From NCBI RefSeq assembly GCF_030848475.1, contig NZ_JAVDDS010000005.1, forward strand, positions 1-64,000: a DNA stretch of 64,000 nt, in the 5' to 3' direction. The position numbers and the translations under genes are program-made. Every line of letters starts with the position of its first letter. Positions within the stretch are counted from its first letter, which is position 1. Shown one piece after another: positions 28,407 through 38,740 of this stretch. This DNA comes from Herbivorax alkaliphila. Its GTDB lineage: Bacteria > Bacillota > Clostridia > Acetivibrionales > Acetivibrionaceae. The notes under the pieces are model-generated. The model was not told where the DNA came from. It was given only the letters and a program-made list of their open reading frames with translations, and ran no database searches.

Positions 28407-31160
28407 ATGAGGTGGAAACTTTTTGTACTTTTTGCCATATACATTCCAGTATCTATATTTACAACACTAAAACTGGTACCTGATTATTTTAACTATATAA
28501 CAGAAGTAAACATTGATAATTCAGGATATATTCACTATATAAATAACTTAAATGACCAAGTAAATATTGTAAAAACTGATAGCAATGGAACAATTTTAAA
28601 CACCATTGATTTCAAAACTATTAAAGGTAATCGCCTATATGAATACTCTGACATGGCAATTGACTCTGAGGGAAATATTTATGTAGTTGAGATAGAATAT
28701 GAAACATTCTCTCATTTGATAATATCTGAAAAAATACTTAAATTTGATAAAAATGGAGAGTTTCAAAAGGAAATATACTCAATCAGTTATGATGATGCTA
28801 AGCGCCGCTTAAATATTGGAATTTCATCTGTGGACATTTATGAAGATTTTATTTATTTTTTCCATCTAAATGAAGACAAAAGTTTTGTCAAATTGAAAAG
28901 AATTTCTATAAATGGTCATACAACAGATACCATTAAAGAAATGGTGCTGTCTCAAGAAATATATCCTTCTGAATTAAGGTACTCTCCTTCAGGAGATATT
29001 ATCTTGCTTACTAGAAAAGCAAACATAATAAAACTGGATAAACAAGGGTCTTATACACACATCTTCCCTCATGAAGGTTTTAGTGAAAACTCAATACCAT
29101 CAGATTTAAGCATTGATGCTAATGGTAATTTATTCTTTATGGATTTATTCACTGGAAACAAAGTTTTTATAGATATGAACGAAAAAAAGGCAATTGTAAA
29201 AAATAACAGCAGTGATATAATAGAGGAAAAAACAGGTCTTACTTATAAGGATATAAGAAATCTATATGCTTATAATGAAAACCTATTTGCTGCTATAACT
29301 AATGATGTGATAGATGATAAAAAAAGTATAGCTTATATGGAGGAAAACACAAATCAGGTTATTTATCCATCACTTCCCCACTCATATTATATTATAAGAA
29401 TAGTTACTCTTTATATTCTATTGTCTTTAGCTACACTAATACTTATCCTTTTTTATAAGCTTTTTAGAAGATTTGTTTCAAAGAGATCTTCTATTATATT
29501 CAAACAGGCTATAATTTTAATGCCATTAATTTTGATAAGCATGATTATTGTTAACATATATACAATGAATATCTATCAGCAAGTACTATATGATGAAACA
29601 ATATCTCAAGTTTATAATTTTTCTCTAGGTTTTTCACGTAATATTGATGCTGAAAAAGTTAAAGCAATTGATTCTCCAAAAGCATATAAGGGAACGGAAT
29701 ATAATGAACTAGATGAAATTCTCAATTTTGATCTTGACAGTTACTATGATATAAGAGAAGAAGAGTATAAAAAAATGATTTATAATATGTTAAGTGTTGT
29801 AAGAGATGATAGATTTTATATAGGAGTTTCGTACAGCTATCAGTGCAATATGCCTATGGAATATATCTATAATAGGAAATCTTTGGACTTATACAAAAAG
29901 GCAGCAAATGAAAAACGCATTATATCTGGCAGCATACAGGATGAACTTGGAACCTGGCTGGTTGTAGTAACTCCTATTATTGATTCTAATGGAACAGTTG
30001 TAGGTGTTCTTGAAACTGGAACAACCTTCGATGATTATAATGCAACTGTTGTATACAATACCTATAAGATTTCTATAGTAAACCTTTTTTCCGCTTTTAT
30101 AATTATTATTCTCTGTATGATTGCACTTTATATATCATTAAAGCCTTTAAGAAAGCTAAAACACGGAGTTGATTCAATTTCCCAAGGAAACTACGGAACT
30201 CAGATTAAAATTACCTCAAATGATGAAATTACTGACATAAGTAAAGTATTTAATCAAATGTCTGGTAAACTCCAAAAGCATTTTAATGAGCTTACCAAGC
30301 TCAACGACGCATACTATAGATTTGTTCCTCTAAAGTTTTTTGAGCTGTTACACAAGAAAAGCGTACTACATGTCAAGCTAGGAAATCAAGTAAAAAAAGA
30401 TATAACTATTATGTTTACAAATACACAGGATTTTGATCAAATATCTTCAAAATTATCAACTGAAGAAATATTTAATCTTATTAACTCTGCTTTTAACTTA
30501 ATTGGCAATGAAATAACAAACCTCGGAGGTATTGTAGATAGATTTGACAGGGCTGGTGTGTTATCTCTTTTCCCTGTTAATCCAGAAAAAGCTCTGACCT
30601 CTTCCATTGCCCTAAGAGAAAAACTTTTAGCTCAAAAAAACTTAAACAGCAATGATAATTTGGATAGTCTAGATTTTGCCTCTGCAATACATAAAGGCTC
30701 AGTTATGCTGGGAATAGTAGGGCAGGAAAATCGAATGTCTGCAACAGCTATTTCGGAGCACGTAAATTTGGTATTTCGTATTGAAACACTGTCAAAAGAA
30801 CTTGGTTGCTCAATTTTGGTTACTGAACCTGTATACAAATCTCTTCCAGCTAATAAATATAACTCTCGACACATAGGTCGAATTGTTTTAAAAGAACGAA
30901 ATGAAATAATTAATTTATATGATTTCTATGACGGAGATCAACCTGAATTGTTAATGCTCAAAAAAAGAACAAAAATAATTTTTGAAGAATCTGTCAAGCT
31001 ATTTTTACAGAGTAAGTTTTATGAAGCAAGAAATGGTTTTATAAACGTACTTAAAATTAACCCATATGATTCAGTATCCAAAAAATACATTTATAAATGT
31101 GACGAATACTACAAAAAAGACTCTGTCGAAAAGCCAGATCTTTCCTTAAATACTTTTTAG
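28407..31160 (+). CDS. Multi-domain membrane sensor with NHL-like propeller, HAMP and inactive class III cyclase domain
   Basis: 917 residues. A membrane helix at 1-22 is followed by an extracytoplasmic beta-propeller-like region (about 30-325, repeated DSEGNIYVV / DANGNLFFM), two helices (about 330-352 and 368-390), an extracytoplasmic sensor (about 391-555), a helix (557-580) and a HAMP (KPLRKLKHGVDSISQGNYG). A class III nucleotide cyclase fold (about 655-830) and a short TPR-like tail come last. Both metal-binding Asp positions are replaced: FTN at N672 (normally F-x-D) and RFDRAGV at A716 (normally GD). The VNL..R motif survives. It should act as a binding or signalling scaffold at the membrane. 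Confidence 0.75.
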   Translation: MRWKLFVLFAIYIPVSIFTTLKLVPDYFNYITEVNIDNSGYIHYINNLNDQVNIVKTDSNGTILNTIDFKTIKGNRLYEYSDMAIDSEGNIYVVEIEYETFSHLIISEKILKFDKNGEFQKEIYSISYDDAKRRLNIGISSVDIYEDFIYFFHLNEDKSFVKLKRISINGHTTDTIKEMVLSQEIYPSELRYSPSGDIILLTRKANIIKLDKQGSYTHIFPHEGFSENSIPSDLSIDANGNLFFMDLFTGNKVFIDMNEKKAIVKNNSSDIIEEKTGLTYKDIRNLYAYNENLFAAITNDVIDDKKSIAYMEENTNQVIYPSLPHSYYIIRIVTLYILLSLATLILILFYKLFRRFVSKRSSIIFKQAIILMPLILISMIIVNIYTMNIYQQVLYDETISQVYNFSLGFSRNIDAEKVKAIDSPKAYKGTEYNELDEILNFDLDSYYDIREEEYKKMIYNMLSVVRDDRFYIGVSYSYQCNMPMEYIYNRKSLDLYKKAANEKRIISGSIQDELGTWLVVVTPIIDSNGTVVGVLETGTTFDDYNATVVYNTYKISIVNLFSAFIIIILCMIALYISLKPLRKLKHGVDSISQGNYGTQIKITSNDEITDISKVFNQMSGKLQKHFNELTKLNDAYYRFVPLKFFELLHKKSVLHVKLGNQVKKDITIMFTNTQDFDQISSKLSTEEIFNLINSAFNLIGNEITNLGGIVDRFDRAGVLSLFPVNPEKALTSSIALREKLLAQKNLNSNDNLDSLDFASAIHKGSVMLGIVGQENRMSATAISEHVNLVFRIETLSKELGCSILVTEPVYKSLPANKYNSRHIGRIVLKERNEIINLYDFYDGDQPELLMLKKRTKIIFEESVKLFLQSKFYEARNGFINVLKINPYDSVSKKYIYKCDEYYKKDSVEKPDLSLNTF

Positions 31161-31186
31161 AATAGTCGCCAAGGAGTTGGATAATA

Positions 31187-32797
31187 ATGTTTGATTTAAA
31201 AGATATTCTTAGTAAAAATATTAAAATTATATCAAATTCAATATCAAGGTTTTTCAAAAAGTTTGTTAAAAAAATCAAAAAACTCTCTAATATTAAACGC
31301 CATTCTGCTAAATTTACAAAAAAAGCAGTCAAGAAAGTTCTTGGCTTTTTACGTGGAGATAACAAAAGCCTGAAAGATTATTTTCAATTTGGCAATTTAC
31401 TGATATCAAAAAAATTAGCAGTAATAATTATAATTATCTGTATCGCAGCCCCTATATTGTTCACTAGATATGCTCTTCCCCCAATTAGAGAGAGGTTTTG
31501 GACGCCAAGCTTTTATTTTAACTCACCTGATATAGAAAACTATACTGGAAGAGCAAATATTTTAGCCTCAAACTCTCAAGTAGTTTATGTAGGTGATATA
31601 GTAGAAGGCAAATGTACAGGAAAAGGACGACTTTATGATTTAGAAGGCTCTCTTGTATATGTGGGCGAATTTTTACTTAACAACTTTAGTGGAAAAGGCA
31701 AACTCCATCATGATGGCAATGTTTTGTTTAATGGAGAATTTTTGCTAAATAAATATAACGGTGAAGGGCAGCTTTTTGATGAGTCAGGTACACCAATATA
31801 CCATGGAACTTTTAAAGATGGCGAATATAACGGTCATGGTACAAAATACTACCCAGATGGAACAATGAAGTATCAGGGCACCTTCAAAGATGGTTTGTTC
31901 GAGGGAGAAGGAACCTATTATGAAGATGGAATGATAAGGTACACAGGGGGCTTTAGAAATGGTGCGTACAGCCAAAAAGGTACCCTTTACGATGAATATT
32001 CACGTAAAAAATTCACAGGTTATTTTGAGAATAACCTGTATCATGGGGAGGGAAAAGAATTCTTCCCTGATGGAACCATTAAATATACCGGCACTTTTAC
32101 TTTGGGAAAGTACAACGGTCAGGGTAAATTATACGATTATGAAAAAAATACTATGGTGTATCAAGGTAATTTTGCCGATGGAATATATAACGGGCTTGGC
32201 AAATTATATAATACAGAAAATGGTAGGCTAGTATATGATGGAGAGTTTAAAAACGGTTTATTTGATGGTTTAGGTACCATATATGGTATAAATGGAAGAG
32301 AATTGTTTAATGGACCTTTTAAGGATGGAAATATTGATTTCTTCTATTTACTAGGTAAGCCTGTAACAGATTTAGATAACGTTTTTCTTACTCCAAATAC
32401 AATCAGCATGCAACATGATTTGGTGTGTATCACCTATGAAGATATGAATTTAAGCCTTGTACTTTACATGGAAGAAGAAGATGAAGCACTTTTAGATGAT
32501 ACTTCTTTAACTGTTAACGAAGTGATTTTGTGGGGTGATGTGAATATATCTGAAATAAATAATTCTATGGCTTTAGAAGACTTTATACTAATTCATGGAG
32601 AACCTTTGTATTCAGGCTACACGTATCTTACCTTTGAAGATGAACTGGTACTAAGCAATATATTAAAAAACAATAGTATAGATTTAGACCAAATACCTGA
32701 TGAAATATATCTTGCTCATTTCAAAGGAGAAGAATATAGTTTTTCAGCATTTTTCAAAGGTGAGGCAGAAGAATTTTTATATCTCATTATAAAATAG
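31187..32797 (+). CDS. Membrane MORN-repeat protein
   Basis: 536 residues. It has a very basic cytoplasmic N-terminus (about 1-75), one membrane helix (about 78-100, KLAVIIIIICIAAPILF) and eleven ~23-residue MORN-like repeats (pattern YxGxFxxGxYxGxGxxY, about 125-385), for example YHGTFKDGEYNGHGTKYY. A ~150-residue C-terminal domain that I do not recognise follows. MORN repeats form an elongated beta-hairpin stack used in scaffolding and lipid or protein contact. The repeats would face outside the membrane. AAGGAG precedes the ATG. It lies between the sensor and the TolC-like gene. Confidence 0.85.
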   Translation: MFDLKDILSKNIKIISNSISRFFKKFVKKIKKLSNIKRHSAKFTKKAVKKVLGFLRGDNKSLKDYFQFGNLLISKKLAVIIIIICIAAPILFTRYALPPIRERFWTPSFYFNSPDIENYTGRANILASNSQVVYVGDIVEGKCTGKGRLYDLEGSLVYVGEFLLNNFSGKGKLHHDGNVLFNGEFLLNKYNGEGQLFDESGTPIYHGTFKDGEYNGHGTKYYPDGTMKYQGTFKDGLFEGEGTYYEDGMIRYTGGFRNGAYSQKGTLYDEYSRKKFTGYFENNLYHGEGKEFFPDGTIKYTGTFTLGKYNGQGKLYDYEKNTMVYQGNFADGIYNGLGKLYNTENGRLVYDGEFKNGLFDGLGTIYGINGRELFNGPFKDGNIDFFYLLGKPVTDLDNVFLTPNTISMQHDLVCITYEDMNLSLVLYMEEEDEALLDDTSLTVNEVILWGDVNISEINNSMALEDFILIHGEPLYSGYTYLTFEDELVLSNILKNNSIDLDQIPDEIYLAHFKGEEYSFSAFFKGEAEEFLYLIIK

Positions 32798-32837
32798 TGA
32801 GTGAACAAAATAACAATTAGGACAATCAGGAGGTCAT

Positions 32838-34916
32838 ATGAATAAAGTTTATTTAAAATCCCCCTCAACTGATAGGATGCTTTTTAAAAAAACAGGTATA
32901 TATATTCTGGTTTTAACTATTGTGCTATGCCTCTTACCTGTGAGAGCAACTTCAAGAACTCCAAATAACCTTACTCTGGATGAAGCAGTGCTTCTTGCCA
33001 TAAAAAACTGTAGCAATATAAAAGATGTGGAAACTGAGCTTATACTAAAAGAAATTGAATTAAGGCAAGCAAGAGAAGCCATCCGTGATATAAGACGTAA
33101 GCAGTCCACAGTGAGATTCTCTCTGCTTTATAATATTGAGTTCCCTTCAAAGCACGGTCTTCCAAGAGAGATAAGCCTTGTAATGAAGGTTCCAGAAATA
33201 GAAAACAGTATAGTTGTTCTCAATGAAAAGTTGAAATATGAAGCATTAAACACACAATTTAAAGCAGAAAGTGCTTATATTGAAACTGTTGAACTTATGG
33301 AAAGCGTTTCTCTTTCAGAAACGCTACTTGAAAATACAAAATCAACACTTGAAAGAATTCAAAGAGATTACAGAATTGGAAAGGCAAGTAGGGATGACTA
33401 TGAATATTTAAAAAAAGAGGTAGAAACACAAACTGATAACCTTAGAAAAGAAATTTTAAGATATGACAATGCAAAGAAAAAACTTGGTGAAATTGTTGGC
33501 ATTGATGTACAAACAGGCTATAGTTTTAGTAAAGACTTTTCTTTTGTATCCTTAGAAAGAAAAGATCTTCAAGGCATTGTCTCCCATTCTGTAGACAATG
33601 ACTTTGACCTTTTTAAAGCCTCTAGGAATAGAAAAATAGCTGAAAGAGAACTCCAGGAACTTAGAAATATATACAACGACCGTTGGGGCAGCAAGGTCAG
33701 TATATTGGAAAGTGAACTTTCCAAAAACAGTGAAATCAACTATCGGTCATTTTTAAACAAATATCATAGAGCTTTAAATAATATTGAACGTCCCTGGACA
33801 GGTAGACGTCGTATTCGCCTAGGTTTTTTTAGCATACGTATACCTAGAGAATGGTTTCAAGGAGAATATGACGGTATACGCTACTTTGAAGACGAAAAAT
33901 ATGCATTATTTCTATCTTTAATTGAAAGAGACAGAGCTAGAAAAGCCGAAGCTGATGCAGAAAAACAACTTGTCGATATGATAGAAGACACCTATCTTAC
34001 CGTTAAGGAACTTGAAATTGCTTATGATGAATCAGTTAAAAATGCTCAGGATGCAAAGGCTCAGTACGAAAGAGCAAAAACCCAAAATAGACTTGGTGAG
34101 TTAAGTTTTCAAGAACTTGAATCTGCAAAAAATAACGCTATACAAAGTGAAAATGCAGTTTTTTCAAGTCTCTTAAATTATAATAAAACAATAAGCATGT
34201 TTAACCTTTATGCCAGTGGTGCAATAGATAAATTCAGGTCTGGAGTCTCTTTTGACAGAAGTGAATTTGAATCAGGTGATTCATTTAGAACAGATGACCA
34301 AGCAGACACCGATTTATCAAACCGTCCCAATTGGTATGTTAGACTGCCTATAACCGACTTTAAATTCATTTTTGGTGTAAATATCCCTGATAGTGCAGAT
34401 ATAGATGCAACTCATTTTGCACTTTTTACTGATGATGGAACACAAATTGGAAATAAAACAAGACTAAGCAACACCATCTCCCACCTGCCAATTTCCTTTA
34501 GAAACTCCACAAGGATGGTAGTTAAGCTATACATGGATGATATACCGACCCATGAAGCAGAAATTGATGGAGCTCAATTAGAAGGAGAATTGGTATTTAA
34601 AGAGCTTTTGGAAGAATCTCTATCTCATAGTGAAAAAAACATAGGAGAATGGTCATTAAATCAGTTAGATTCTTTTTTCAGATCAAGCTTATCTGTAAAA
34701 ATAAGCGATGAAATAGCAGCAACTCACTATCAAGTTATAATTGATGAAACAAACATCACAAGTGAGGTAATAGAAATTGATAAACCTTTTAATCATCTTT
34801 CTATAATATTTAACAACCCTGAAATAATTGACATTAAACTATATAATATGGACAATGAATTATTTACCCTAGACCTTTCTAAAGAAGATGGAAATAATAT
34901 TTTAAATATAAAATAA
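32838..34916 (+). CDS. TolC-like (outer-membrane-efflux-protein fold) exported protein
   Basis: 692 residues with a signal or anchor helix (about 17-38). It then has two long helical repeats of the OEP/TolC type, each ending with the family pattern of a Gly-containing turn then coiled coil (YRIGKASRDDYEYLKKEVETQ at about 180, and RLGELSFQELESAKNNA at about 420). A basic insertion (WTGRRRIRLGFFSIRIPREW) separates them. After about residue 480 there is a C-terminal beta-rich extension not found in ordinary TolC. In a monoderm it could form an alpha-helical conduit or stalk through the wall. AGGAGG precedes the ATG. Confidence 0.75.
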   Translation: MNKVYLKSPSTDRMLFKKTGIYILVLTIVLCLLPVRATSRTPNNLTLDEAVLLAIKNCSNIKDVETELILKEIELRQAREAIRDIRRKQSTVRFSLLYNIEFPSKHGLPREISLVMKVPEIENSIVVLNEKLKYEALNTQFKAESAYIETVELMESVSLSETLLENTKSTLERIQRDYRIGKASRDDYEYLKKEVETQTDNLRKEILRYDNAKKKLGEIVGIDVQTGYSFSKDFSFVSLERKDLQGIVSHSVDNDFDLFKASRNRKIAERELQELRNIYNDRWGSKVSILESELSKNSEINYRSFLNKYHRALNNIERPWTGRRRIRLGFFSIRIPREWFQGEYDGIRYFEDEKYALFLSLIERDRARKAEADAEKQLVDMIEDTYLTVKELEIAYDESVKNAQDAKAQYERAKTQNRLGELSFQELESAKNNAIQSENAVFSSLLNYNKTISMFNLYASGAIDKFRSGVSFDRSEFESGDSFRTDDQADTDLSNRPNWYVRLPITDFKFIFGVNIPDSADIDATHFALFTDDGTQIGNKTRLSNTISHLPISFRNSTRMVVKLYMDDIPTHEAEIDGAQLEGELVFKELLEESLSHSEKNIGEWSLNQLDSFFRSSLSVKISDEIAATHYQVIIDETNITSEVIEIDKPFNHLSIIFNNPEIIDIKLYNMDNELFTLDLSKEDGNNILNIK

Positions 34917-34936
34917 ATTATCAGGATGGTGAGCTT

Positions 34937-37900
34937 ATGGCATTAACAAAACCTCTTAAACAAACTATAAAAAACTTAATAGTTTTACTTATAGTCTTTA
35001 TTCTTTGCATCTATATTTTAAATATGGACGTTCTGCATGCAAATCCCTCAAGACCTGATGCAAAAGATATTCCTATAGGTTCACTTATTATCGGATCACA
35101 TATTATTTCTTTTGAAGCCTTAAACAATGATCTTATTGATATTGCATTAAAAAGTGCTGAGGAACACTTTCAATTTGATACCTACTATAAGTCAGAGTTT
35201 GCAAATGGAACATGGTTTGAAATAACCAATGCCTCAAGCTTTTCTGATATATCTACTTCTGGGAATGCTGTTTCAAACTCAGAAATAAATGAACTGACTT
35301 TAACACACTGGACAAGAGATGATGGTGCAACAATTGATCTTGAATCCGGTCGTAAAGTAGATTTGTTCAGAATAATTGACTACCGAAATCCAAATGTTTT
35401 ACCTGAACTAGAGGAATTAAAAACCCAAAGAGAAATGATTCTAGAAATGGAAGATCGCAGTTATGAGGATTATGATAAGCTAAATTCAATCAATAGGGTT
35501 TTTATTCCAGTATTTTCGAATAAATACAACGACAAAGAAATGTTGATGGATAAGCTTACAAAGTATATAGAATATTTAAAAACCACTAAAGAAGAACCTG
35601 ATCAAGTGATTGAAATACCTACTCAGTTAAGAGGCAATCTTAATACAGAGAAAATATTGGTATCTTATGAAGAGGTTTACGATCGACTTCTGACAGAGGC
35701 AGAGTATGCTGACAAAATTGTAACAAAAGGCGAAGGAGACGATAGAAGATTTGTTAAAAATGCCTACACCGATCTCTCTACAAAATACTGGTCTGCACTT
35801 GATCAGGTTCAAAAGAAAATTGTGGAACTGGAAAATCAATCAAGTGATTCTTCCCCCCACTCTCCCATTTTGTCTGAGAAAAAAACTGCTTCTAAAAATC
35901 TTTTAGACGCTGTTTCTGAAGATGATTATCAAAGTGCTGACACTTCTCTTCACAGAATATATGCGATAAATAACATTCTATCCAATTCAATTATAAACAT
36001 TAAAATTGAGCTATCCATACTGGATTCATTAAAAGAAAAAGAAGTTGAGAAACTTATTACATTGGCTAAAAGAGGTGACTCACCTCAATATCTTAGTGCA
36101 AAAAATAATGGTGAATCCTCTAGATTATTAGCGTCTCTCAAAGAGGAAAATATGCTATTATTAGAAGAAATGGGGGATAATATAGAGGAACTAACTGACT
36201 ACATTAAACAAAGAAGAAGCAATCCAAATGATGTGTTATCTTTATATCAGGACATAAGAAGCCAGTATATGTCAACAATTCCCTTAGTGCCTGAATGCGA
36301 TTCTCAAAAAGAAATAGTTGACTACCTAAATTCCCTTATAGATAGTTTAAATTCTAAAATTGCATCTATACATTCTGATTTAAACAAAACCTCTTCGGAA
36401 GCAATTGATGAGCTTAATTTAATTGACGAGCAGGTAAAACTTTTAAACGAACAATACATGGACTCTATAGAAAAAGGCGATTTAGAACTGGCTGCTTCAA
36501 TAGAAAGAGATATAAATGAGCTTTCCGACAAAAAAAATTCTATAGAAAATCAGGCTCTTGAAAATTATAAAGACCTAATGAAAGAAAAAAGAGATTTAGA
36601 AGAACAACTAAAAGAAGCAATGGATGATGAAGACTTAGATACTGTTAATGATTTGATATCACAGTTAGACTCCATATCCTCTGACCTTATAAATACTGAA
36701 GATTTCCTTGACGATAAAGCAAAACTCATGTCAGAGCTTTATGAGGATACTTTAAATGATTTAACCGATTCAATACTAGAGGGAAATTATGATAAGGCTC
36801 TTAATCTAGCAAATGAACTTGCCAATATTTCAGATAAATTACCCGATGATTTTAAAGGCAAAGAAGCAAAAGAGTCAGACCTTAATAACCTTAACAAAAT
36901 TATAGATGATAAATATGTAGACCTTGTAGTTGAAGGAAGTTTAGATGAGGCTGACAATCTTAAAAGCATACAAGACTCCATAAATCAGGCTTTAGAAGAA
37001 CTCATGGAATCAATCCCTGAAAGTCATGAACAGCCCGAAAAGTCTGATGACCAAGTAGATGAAATCTTGTCAGATCTTTACGAAGACACACTAAAAGAGC
37101 TTGATGATTCTATTCAAACAGGAGATTATGAAAAGGCTCTTGAACTGGCAAATAAACTTGGAAATATTTCTGGCGAGTTACCCGATAGTGCTGTAAGCCT
37201 AGACACTAAAGAGTCAGACCTTGATAATCTTAACAAGCTTATAGATGATAAATATAAAGATCTTATATCTAGTGGTAAACATAGTGAAGGCGACCAACTT
37301 AAAGCCTTGCAGCAATCTATGAATACAGCATTAGAGGAGGGTATTGGCATAGATGATGAAACAGACATAGATGATTCTTCCTACGATGAAGATGATACTT
37401 ATGAAGATGATACTTATGAAGATGATACTTATGAAGACGACTCATATGAGGACGATTCTTATGTAGACGGAACAGGACCATTATTATCTGACTTAAAACA
37501 GGCTGAAAGCTCTCTTGGCATGGGTTATGTAGGAGATATAAACCATATTATAGATTTATCCGCCAGAAAGCATCGTCTTATAGTAAGGCTTATCATCCTC
37601 AATAGTTTAAAATCTAATCCAGAACAAAACCTAAATGCTATAGATATGCTAATGTCAGACATAACAAAACAATTAAAAGAACTTGAAAGACAAAAGTATC
37701 AAAGTCATGAACTTGAATTAAGGTCTCAAGTTATTAATGGATATCAACTACTCCCTTTAGAAAACTTAATAATTGAGGGAAGTAATGCAAAGCATAGATT
37801 TCCAATTGCAGTAAGAAACAACACAGTATTCATTCCCCTTCGTTCTCTCGCTGAATCTATGAGAGCTAGGGTTCTGTGGAGGCCTTCAACTTCCGAAGTT

Positions 37901-38125
37901 ACTCTAGTAAATAATAACAACATTTTTGTGTTTAATATAGGAAGTGAAGTCGTTGCTATAAATGGCAAGGAAGATATAATGCCCTCTCCTGCAGTCACAA
38001 TTAATGGTGCTACTTATGTACCTCTTGATTACATAACTAGGAAACTTGAGCTTGAAAGTATCTGGAGATCTGGTGACAGTTGCTTAGTTCTTTATCCTAA
38101 AAGATTAGAGGAAAGAATTAAGTAA
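34937..38125 (+). CDS. Membrane-anchored coiled-coil protein with C-terminal stalk (Cu_amine_oxidN1-like) domain
   Basis: 1,062 residues. It has one N-terminal membrane helix (about 13-33) and a long helical region (about 150-820) rich in Glu/Asp/Lys. That region has internal ~125-residue duplications (LYEDTLNDLTDSILEGNYDKAL and LYEDTLKELDDSIQTGDYEKAL). An acidic EDDTYEDDTYEDD tract lies near 825. The last ~130 residues form a Cu_amine_oxidN1 stalk domain (RFPIAVRNNTVFIPLRSLAES, then ATYVPLDYITRKLEL), common in extracellular clostridial proteins. It probably spans the wall as a rod. No enzyme motif is seen. Confidence 0.75.
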   Translation: MALTKPLKQTIKNLIVLLIVFILCIYILNMDVLHANPSRPDAKDIPIGSLIIGSHIISFEALNNDLIDIALKSAEEHFQFDTYYKSEFANGTWFEITNASSFSDISTSGNAVSNSEINELTLTHWTRDDGATIDLESGRKVDLFRIIDYRNPNVLPELEELKTQREMILEMEDRSYEDYDKLNSINRVFIPVFSNKYNDKEMLMDKLTKYIEYLKTTKEEPDQVIEIPTQLRGNLNTEKILVSYEEVYDRLLTEAEYADKIVTKGEGDDRRFVKNAYTDLSTKYWSALDQVQKKIVELENQSSDSSPHSPILSEKKTASKNLLDAVSEDDYQSADTSLHRIYAINNILSNSIINIKIELSILDSLKEKEVEKLITLAKRGDSPQYLSAKNNGESSRLLASLKEENMLLLEEMGDNIEELTDYIKQRRSNPNDVLSLYQDIRSQYMSTIPLVPECDSQKEIVDYLNSLIDSLNSKIASIHSDLNKTSSEAIDELNLIDEQVKLLNEQYMDSIEKGDLELAASIERDINELSDKKNSIENQALENYKDLMKEKRDLEEQLKEAMDDEDLDTVNDLISQLDSISSDLINTEDFLDDKAKLMSELYEDTLNDLTDSILEGNYDKALNLANELANISDKLPDDFKGKEAKESDLNNLNKIIDDKYVDLVVEGSLDEADNLKSIQDSINQALEELMESIPESHEQPEKSDDQVDEILSDLYEDTLKELDDSIQTGDYEKALELANKLGNISGELPDSAVSLDTKESDLDNLNKLIDDKYKDLISSGKHSEGDQLKALQQSMNTALEEGIGIDDETDIDDSSYDEDDTYEDDTYEDDTYEDDSYEDDSYVDGTGPLLSDLKQAESSLGMGYVGDINHIIDLSARKHRLIVRLIILNSLKSNPEQNLNAIDMLMSDITKQLKELERQKYQSHELELRSQVINGYQLLPLENLIIEGSNAKHRFPIAVRNNTVFIPLRSLAESMRARVLWRPSTSEVTLVNNNNIFVFNIGSEVVAINGKEDIMPSPAVTINGATYVPLDYITRKLELESIWRSGDSCLVLYPKRLEERIK

Positions 38126-38158
38126 AAACATATACTACAAAAAGAAAGGAGCCATAAA

Positions 38159-38734
38159 ATGGCACGATACTTTGCACTAAGTGAAGTGGGAAACTCAATA
38201 ATAAACCTTCTAAGAGATAACATGTGCCCTGAGCTCATACAAAATCGTGACATGATATTACTATGCTCACCCTTTGATAAAAACGATTTTGTTTTATCTC
38301 TTCACCTTTATGATATTCAAGAAAATGGAAGTTTTAGGAATGTTAATATGATTAATTTAGATAATGAACGCCAACAGTATCCTTCCATTTCACTTACTCT
38401 TTATTATATGATTTCAGTAAACATAGGAAGGGATATAAAGTCAAAAGCCGTTGATGAACAACGAATATTAGGTAGAACCATGCAAATTCTCCATGACTCA
38501 CCTGTAATTGAGAATTCAAAGCTTGGTAATTCCTTTGATGAGGGAGAAGAACCTTTAAAAGTTGTATTAAATAATCTTACCTTTGATGAGAAAATCAAGC
38601 TATGGAGTGCTTCAAACTCCCCTATAAAGCTGGCTCTATACTATACTGTTTCACCAGTATTAATTGAATCAACCAGAATTAAGACAACTAAGCGTGTGGT
38701 TGATATGGATCTTATAATAAAAAAGAAGGATTGA
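38159..38734 (+). CDS. DUF4255 (Pvc16-like) CIS protein
   Basis: 191 residues covering the DUF4255/Pvc16_N domain: VGNSIINLLRDNMC, FVLSLHLYDIQENGSFRNVN, then PSISLTLYYMISV. In Photorhabdus virulence cassettes and the Serratia antifeeding prophage the equivalent protein terminates or caps the tail. This is one of the defining CIS genes in the left operon. AAAGGAG precedes the ATG, and the next gene starts 6 bp after its stop. Confidence 0.88.
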   Translation: MARYFALSEVGNSIINLLRDNMCPELIQNRDMILLCSPFDKNDFVLSLHLYDIQENGSFRNVNMINLDNERQQYPSISLTLYYMISVNIGRDIKSKAVDEQRILGRTMQILHDSPVIENSKLGNSFDEGEEPLKVVLNNLTFDEKIKLWSASNSPIKLALYYTVSPVLIESTRIKTTKRVVDMDLIIKKKD

Positions 38735-38740
38735 TATGTT

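Noticed and set aside
37126-37368. Reverse-strand open frames inside the CIS genes, here and at several other places
   Set aside because: Composition and lack of ribosome sites mark them as shadows of the plus-strand genes.
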